Assembly: GCA_003220935.1 (NCBI GenBank)
Contig: QHTT01000092.1
Span: 1 to 46,275 of the forward strand
Direction: 5' to 3'
Source of the DNA: Gemmatimonadota bacterium
GTDB taxonomy: Bacteria > Gemmatimonadota > Gemmatimonadetes > Gemmatimonadales > GWC2-71-9
DNA length: 46,275 nucleotides
The first letter of the stretch is position 1, and the number at the start of each line of letters is the position of its first letter. The translations under genes and the position numbers were made by a program. Positions 41,776 to 46,275 of the stretch are shown here, piece after piece. Below the pieces are notes generated by a model. That model ran no database searches and was not told the origin of the DNA. It saw only the letters and a program-made list of their open reading frames with translations.

Positions 41776-41901
41776 CCCGCCCCGGCCCAGCTCCCGGTCG
41801 ACGGCGTAGCGGTCGCTGATGGTGATGGACTGGAGGACGGCTCGCCACCTCGGAGCGGGTCTGCCGAAAGCTATGACGGAACCAGGCGCGAGGCGAGGTT
41901 A

Positions 41902-42584
41902 CCGGAGCTGACCGGCGGTCAGCTCCAGGCGTTCGTCGCGGTCGGCCGGTCCGGCGCGCCCCACAAGCAAGCGTGGCGAACCCTTGAGGCCTACCGAGAT
42001 AGGGATCGCGACACAGCGCGCGCGCCGGAGGTTGAACCCCAACCAGCGGACTTTTAAACCGCCTGCCGTTCACTTGCTGTTCGCTGTAAAGCGCTCCCAC
42101 TCAACCGATGGACGTACTGGATCGCGCGGAAACGCCATCGTGCGCGTGCGTGCGGTGGTCGCGTGTCCCGCAGTCTGTCCTGCAGTCAGCGGCGTCGCAC
42201 GTTAACCATCGTTGCAGGCGGTTCTGACGCACCTTAGCCAATTACTTCCGCCCACGATCTCGCCCAGGCAATCGTCGTAACGTCGAGATAGACCGCGACG
42301 GCACCGGGCCTAGCGGCGCAGGAACAGACGTGGTACGAAGGTCGGGGTGAAGCTGAAGTGAGCCGCCGAAGTGCGTTTGCCTGACGACAATTACCCACAA
42401 AATCCCCACACCGGCTCTTGGCTAGGGGGCATATTCTTCGAGTGCGCTGAAAAGACCAGCGATTTCGGCCGTTCATGACTCTGCGGTACTGTAAGCCTGA
42501 GGCACGACAGAGGTTTAAAGAGGTCGGAAGAACTTCCCGGGGTGGGTTGAGAAAGTCTAAGTAGATTGCGAGTTTATGTCTCAC
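41902..42584. other. long intergenic stretch, no gene identified
   Basis: I find no credible coding frame. The right part (about 42380-42584) is less GC-rich than the neighbouring genes. It leads into a tRNA-Cys-like fragment with a terminator. TTGAGA (42547-42552) and TAGATT (42562-42567) are promoter-like but poorly spaced. Confidence 0.5.
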
Positions 42585-42638
<54 letters not shown>

Positions 42639-42788
42639 CTTAGCAATACTTGGCAGTCCTAATTGATGCCGCTGCTTCGTGTTGTTCGCGGCCGTTCGTC
42701 CGCTCTAATCCTGCTTCGACCGACCTGTCCGGTTGAGTCTGCCACCACTTTTCCCACCAGTTCGGGCGCGAAGCTTGAGAGTGGCGCC

Positions 42789-44144
42789 CTAGAGCCCCTT
42801 CAGGTATTCGATAAGATCCTGCTTCTCTTGGTCGCTGAGGCTCAGCTTGAAGAATGTGTCGTAATGGGCCACCACATCGAGCAGCGTCGCGAAGCGGCCG
42901 TCGTGATAGAACCCGCCCTTCTGATGCGCCCAGAGCCCCGCCAGCGGCGCGGTGCGGTACATGTGCGTAGGCGAGCGGTCCGCCTGGAACGCGTCGACGC
43001 CGATCTCGGCGGGCGCGTGCAGGTTGTTGCCCGGCTCGGTGAAGAGCGGCGGCACGTGGCAGCTCGCGCACCGCGCCTTGCCGTTGAACAGCGCCTTGCC
43101 GCGGCTCGCCGCCGCCGCACTGAAGGAGCCGGCGAGCGCCTTCGGTGCGGGGATGGACAGTTGATAGAAATGCAGAGCCGCGAGCTTCGCGGTCAGCCGG
43201 TCGGGCACACCGCGCGTGTTGCCGGAGCCGCTCCGCGCCGCAACTGGGTACTGGTCCCGGCTGCTCAGCCGCGCATCGAAGAATGTGCCCGACCCGTGCA
43301 TCTCGGTCGCGCCAACGTACGCGTTCCAGTAGGTGACCGAACCGAACCCCGTCCACGTGTGCAGGTTGACGCCCGCGAGGCCGAAGGCAGGTGGGATGAG
43401 CGTCCCGGCCTGCTTGCCATCCGGCCGGAACGCTTTCCCGTCCTTGTCAAGCTCTGCGTCGAAGCGGCCCGGCCCCCAGCTTGCGAGCACTGTCTTAACG
43501 GTCGCGAGATCGACGCCGAGGAGATCGGTGAAGGGTTTGAGGTTTGGCGCGAGCGACACGATCGCGCCGACGTTCAAGTCGCGGTTCGCCCAGCCGTCGA
43601 GGCGCCTGCCGATGCCGGGGGCCAACGCGTCGTCGACGGTCGAGTGACAGAAGGCGCATTGGATGCCGATCGATCTGATGCTGCCGCGCGCGTCGAAGAA
43701 GCCCGTCACCCCCACGACCGCATTCAGTTTGAGGAGCGCCAAGGTCGTCCCGGGGTCGTCGAGGTCCACTTTACCTGCCTTGAGCTGGTCCTGCAGCGCC
43801 TGGGGCAGGGCGTCCACATCTACCTTGAGGCCGACGGACAGCGCGGTCTTCGGGCTTACGCCGCCGCCGACGCCGCCCTGCTTCTCGCCGGCGATGGCTC
43901 GGTGGAGCTGCAGCGCGTCGCCCCAGAACGCTTCATCGCCGAACGTGTCGAATCGGAAGGTCTGGCGCCCTTCCCGCACCATGCGGTTGGCGTTGTCCTC
44001 GATCACCTTGTCGAAGCCCGAGGGCACCCCCGCGCTCACCGCGTTGCCCGCTGGGTCGACGGCCCGGACGGCACCCACGAGCCCAACGGCCACGAGCACT
44101 ACCCCGACCGACAACCTGGCGCTGCGTGGGATAACGATTCGCAT
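42789..44144 (-). CDS. diheme cytochrome c (cytochrome c peroxidase/MauG-like)
   Basis: The 451-residue product has a signal sequence (RSARLSVGVVLVAVGLVGAVRA) and two heme c motifs: CAFCH at 163-167 and CASCH at 359-363. The end, FYHDGRFATLLDVVAHYDTFFKLSLSDQEKQDLIEYL (residues 412 on), is typical of the CcpA/MauG superfamily. Such enzymes reduce peroxide or carry out radical modification in the periplasm. The N-terminal 150 residues before heme 1 are much longer than in classic peroxidases. ATG 44144 follows AAAGGAGG. A perfect inverted repeat lies 49-74 bp upstream. The Rieske protein gene is the nearest gene upstream on the same strand. Confidence 0.87.
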   Translation of the reverse strand: MRIVIPRSARLSVGVVLVAVGLVGAVRAVDPAGNAVSAGVPSGFDKVIEDNANRMVREGRQTFRFDTFGDEAFWGDALQLHRAIAGEKQGGVGGGVSPKTALSVGLKVDVDALPQALQDQLKAGKVDLDDPGTTLALLKLNAVVGVTGFFDARGSIRSIGIQCAFCHSTVDDALAPGIGRRLDGWANRDLNVGAIVSLAPNLKPFTDLLGVDLATVKTVLASWGPGRFDAELDKDGKAFRPDGKQAGTLIPPAFGLAGVNLHTWTGFGSVTYWNAYVGATEMHGSGTFFDARLSSRDQYPVAARSGSGNTRGVPDRLTAKLAALHFYQLSIPAPKALAGSFSAAAASRGKALFNGKARCASCHVPPLFTEPGNNLHAPAEIGVDAFQADRSPTHMYRTAPLAGLWAHQKGGFYHDGRFATLLDVVAHYDTFFKLSLSDQEKQDLIEYLKGL

Positions 44145-44192
44145 GGCGATCCTCCTTTGGGACGGCACGGAGCCGGACTGTAGCAATTATTC

Positions 44193-44218
44193 CTATCACA
44201 AGCAGTTCTTTGTGATAG
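44193..44218. promoter_or_regulatory. inverted repeat, candidate operator
   Basis: CTATCACAA (44193-44201) and TTGTGATAG (44210-44218) are perfect 9-bp arms 8 bp apart in an AT-rich patch, about 50 bp before the cytochrome start. No T-run follows, so a repressor or activator site is more likely than a terminator. Confidence 0.6.
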
Positions 44219-44347
44219 AGTAACGAGGCGTACCGCCGACGGTAAGGGTGGGAGAAAGTCGCAGCATTACTCAAAGCACGGAGCGGGACGAACAAGAAGC
44301 GCCACAGCGTACTCGATGCAGAAATGCTCACCTGGCGGGCGCTCTCT

Positions 44348-44650
44348 TCACGCCTCGGCAAGCAGAGCCTCGCCCTCGACTTGCACCAACCGGGAACGCA
44401 CCGGCCGCGTGGCTGGCCCGCGGATGACGGCGCCGGAGGTTACGTCAAACTGGCTGCCGTGGCAGTGGCACGTCACCGTCGTGCCGTCCAACTTGCCCAT
44501 CGCGAGCGAGCACCCGGCGTGGGTACAGGTATCATCGAAGGCGTACAGATGTCCGTCCGCATTCGCTACGTCGACCTGGGTTCCCGCGATATTGAAAACG
44601 CGCATCTGCCCCGCGGTGACATCCTTCGAGTTACCAATTCGTACTAGCAT
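44348..44650 (-). CDS. Rieske [2Fe-2S] ferredoxin-like protein
   Basis: The product is 100 residues, a single Rieske domain without membrane anchor or signal peptide. The cluster ligands are CTHAGC and CHCHGSQF, the normal C-x-H and C-x-x-H pairs. Small soluble Rieske proteins of this size carry electrons to oxygenases or act as reductase subunits (NirD-like). ATG 44650 has GGAGGG at ideal distance; the ATG at 44665 would not. It belongs to the minus-strand redox cluster with the diheme cytochrome. Confidence 0.9.
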   Translation of the reverse strand: MLVRIGNSKDVTAGQMRVFNIAGTQVDVANADGHLYAFDDTCTHAGCSLAMGKLDGTTVTCHCHGSQFDVTSGAVIRGPATRPVRSRLVQVEGEALLAEA

Positions 44651-44699
44651 GGCCTTACCCTCCATATCGTCGTGCGCCAGAAAACGTGGACCCCACAGG

Positions 44700-45086
44700 T
44701 CACCCTGATGCGAAACGATGGATCACTCTACGGGCCACGCCCGCTGACAGCAGGACAGGAGGGTCACCCTTAGATGCGCCCGTTGCCGAGCGCCTTTGCT
44801 GAGCTTGGAGATGTGTCAAGCACAAGTACCCTCCGTATCGTTTCACGAGGAGTGTAATGACGATGATGGCCACCAGATTGATCAGCTGGACGACGGTGAA
44901 CACGATGTCGCGGATCATGACAGCATGGATTAGAAACAGGGCCGAGGAGACACACCAAAGGGAATAGGCTTTCAGACTGATGCCTGCGGAGCAATGTTCC
45001 TTGCGCAAGTGAATAATCTGCGGCGCGTAGGCGATAACCACGACTCCGATCCCGGCAAATCCCAGAATCTCGGGAGAATTCATCAT
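44700..45086 (-). CDS. PQ-loop/SemiSWEET membrane protein
   Basis: The 128-residue product has three membrane helices (EILGFAGIGVVVIAYAPQ, SLKAYSLWCVSSALFLIHAV, IVFTVVQLINLVAIIVITLL). The PQ dipeptide at residues 22-23 is in the right place for SemiSWEET proteins, which work as dimers to move sugars. The last 40 residues are polar and Arg-rich, longer than in most SemiSWEETs. It starts at ATG 45086 (the first of two consecutive Met codons). It is 49 bp before the Rieske gene and likely cotranscribed with it. Confidence 0.78.
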   Translation of the reverse strand: MMNSPEILGFAGIGVVVIAYAPQIIHLRKEHCSAGISLKAYSLWCVSSALFLIHAVMIRDIVFTVVQLINLVAIIVITLLVKRYGGYLCLTHLQAQQRRSATGASKGDPPVLLSAGVARRVIHRFASG

Positions 45087-45231
45087 GCAGTAGCTCGCAA
45101 CGTGCCATTCACACGGTGAAGGCTCGCGGGCTCCGCGACGCGCGCCAATAGCACGATCGTACCATGCAGGCCCACATCCATCATGGCGGGCGCTGGGGGA
45201 TCTTCTTCGATCCAGCTATAGCGCAGCCTGC

Positions 45232-45248
45232 GTCACCACGGTGGTGAC
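45232..45248. promoter_or_regulatory. perfect 17-bp palindrome, candidate operator
   Basis: GTCACCAC, a central G and GTGGTGAC form a perfect palindrome between the PAS-LuxR gene stop (45268) and the PQ-loop gene start (45086). No T-run follows it, so a protein-binding site is likelier than a terminator. Confidence 0.5.
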
Positions 45249-45267
45249 TGGGGAAGAACCCGCGCCG

Positions 45268-45930
45268 CTAATCGATGAGCCCGCGCTGCTGCGCGTGGGT
45301 CACCGCTTCAAGACGCGTGTGGGTGCGGAGCTTGCGGTTGATGTGGTGGAGGTGGTTGCGGAGCGTCTGGGCGGAAATGTTCAGCTTGCGGGCGATGGTC
45401 GCGGCGCTGCGGCCGTCGGCGAAGAGCTTCAGGATGCGGCACTCCTGCTCGGAGAGCGGCTCGATCGGGGCGTGATGGGCCTCGTCGCCGGCGAGCGCAA
45501 CGAGTTGTCGGGCGACCTCGACCATGCGGTAGAACCGCTCCTCGTTGCGCCGGCGCTGGTCGACGTCGCGCTCTAACCGCACGAAGAGCCGGCGTCCCGT
45601 GCGCTGGTTGTCGAAGACGATCGTGGAGACATTCACCCAGATCCGGCCCCCAGACCGGGTGCGGACCTCCAAGTCGAAATTGGGGATCCCGCCGGCCGTT
45701 CCGTCCCGGTGACGGGTCGCCGCTTCCGCGCCCCCCGCGAGCGCGCTGGTGCCCAACGTGTCGCGCGCCTCGAGCACCTCGTCGATGTTGCGGTGGAGCA
45801 CCTCGCTCGCCGTGTAGCCGAACAGTCGCTCGGCGGCCCCGTTCCAGGAGCAGATCTCGCCGCCCTCGGTGACCGTGTACGCGGCGTCCGCGGTCTGCTC
45901 CAGCAGCGCGAACAACTCCGTTTCGAGCAT
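45268..45930 (-). CDS. PAS-domain LuxR-type transcriptional regulator
   Basis: The 220-residue product has an N-terminal PAS domain (residues 5-125; DAAYTVTEGGEICSWNGAAE and LFGYTASEVLHRNIDEVL) and a C-terminal LuxR helix-turn-helix (LSEQECRILKLFADGRSAAT, then IARKLNISAQTLRNHLHHIN). No receiver domain is present, so it is a one-component sensor of redox, light or a small ligand. The start ATG 45930 follows GAAGGGAG. The frame continues upstream but without domain content. It lies just upstream of the PQ-loop, Rieske and cytochrome genes on the same strand and may regulate them through the palindromes at 45232 or 44193; that is inference. Confidence 0.85.
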   Translation of the reverse strand: MLETELFALLEQTADAAYTVTEGGEICSWNGAAERLFGYTASEVLHRNIDEVLEARDTLGTSALAGGAEAATRHRDGTAGGIPNFDLEVRTRSGGRIWVNVSTIVFDNQRTGRRLFVRLERDVDQRRRNEERFYRMVEVARQLVALAGDEAHHAPIEPLSEQECRILKLFADGRSAATIARKLNISAQTLRNHLHHINRKLRTHTRLEAVTHAQQRGLID

Positions 45931-46125
45931 CGCTCCCTTCGCTACCTCACCGCCGGAAATGCTAGTGCTTAAGCCCCACGTAGGCCAGACCGGGATCCGC
46001 ACGCGGGACGTGCGTCTCTCCACGCGGTACGAACGCTTCATTGCCGCCCTATGCGCGAATCCGTAACCATACTCCCGTAGCGCAACGCACTCAGAGAGAC
46101 ACGACATACACAAGGAGATTCAAGC

Positions 46126-46275
46126 ATGAAACGTCTCGCACTCACTGCCCTCGCCAGCGTCCTCGGCGTTGGGATACTCGTCGCGTCGCCCGACACCGCG
46201 GCGGCCCAGCAAAAGGCGGAGCCCTCCAGCGCGTACAGGATGCACCCCGACACCTCTGCAGCCCGGCTTCATGAG
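46126..46275 (+). CDS. secreted protein, truncated by window end
   Basis: Only the first 50 codons are present. They encode a signal peptide (MKRLALTALASVLGVGILVA, ending near TAAAQQ) and the start of a polar mature part. ATG 46126 has a good AAGGAG ribosome site. The protein family cannot be told. Confidence 0.65.
   Translation, partial: MKRLALTALASVLGVGILVASPDTAAAQQKAEPSSAYRMHPDTSAARLHE

Noticed and set aside
42663..44183. 506-codon open frame opposite the diheme cytochrome
   Set aside because: Antisense shadow; the minus-strand protein has two heme motifs, a signal peptide and a strong Shine-Dalgarno.

Overview
This is a high-GC bacterial chromosome segment, densely packed with genes on both strands. 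The gene set resembles Gemmatimonadota: futalosine-type menaquinone synthesis, a complex I NDUFA9-like epimerase, a kinase with a TolB-like and TPR tail, a giant secreted BNR-propeller protein, many small secreted lipoproteins, four-helix-bundle protein, and many GTG starts with 4-nt overlaps. The phylum call is inference from gene content, not from a marker gene. No integrase, transposase, phage module or CRISPR array is visible.

Layout. 1-315: structured non-coding DNA ending in an intrinsic terminator. 327-2301: polysaccharide deacetylase, flippase-like membrane protein and a small protein. 2298-6572 (minus): GPAT-like acyltransferase, a frameshifted M48 protease coupled to LemA, and a MerR regulator coupled to a response regulator. 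6711-8757: small lipoprotein, TPR protein and type IV prepilin. 8944-14278 (minus): a six-gene, mostly overlapping operon (zinc-ribbon/TPR, MqnD-like, HD-GYP regulator, NDUFA9-like epimerase, outer-membrane protein, S41 protease). 14382-17805: a small protein, glnA, and a second glutamine synthetase broken by an internal deletion. 17807-20426: 13-bp repeats, four-helix-bundle protein, secreted protein and outer-membrane protein. 20458-28740: PQQ dehydrogenase, aromatic amino acid decarboxylase, membrane proteins and a 1301-residue BNR protein.

28711-32464 (minus) is a probable copper module: a Cys/His-rich secreted protein, an outer-membrane protein and a P1B ATPase with a CPD instead of CPC motif. 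32566-38049 holds secreted proteins, an Ada-AlkA fusion, an alpha/beta hydrolase, a beta-helix lipoprotein, a DUF1353 protein and a decayed DUF1272 gene. 38115-41775 (minus) holds a frameshifted secreted protein and a Ser/Thr kinase. 41849-42788 has no gene but contains a tRNA-Cys 5' half that runs into an intrinsic terminator. 42789-45930 (minus) is a redox cluster: diheme cytochrome c, Rieske protein, PQ-loop membrane protein and PAS-LuxR regulator. The window ends in a truncated secreted protein gene.

Two cross-cutting signals stand out. Repeats with a 13-bp period occur at three places. Several genes carry a TANNNT hexamer 6-10 nt before the start codon, which suggests leaderless transcripts. 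Reading frames are disrupted in at least five genes, several next to homopolymers, so sequencing or assembly indels must be excluded before biological conclusions are drawn.
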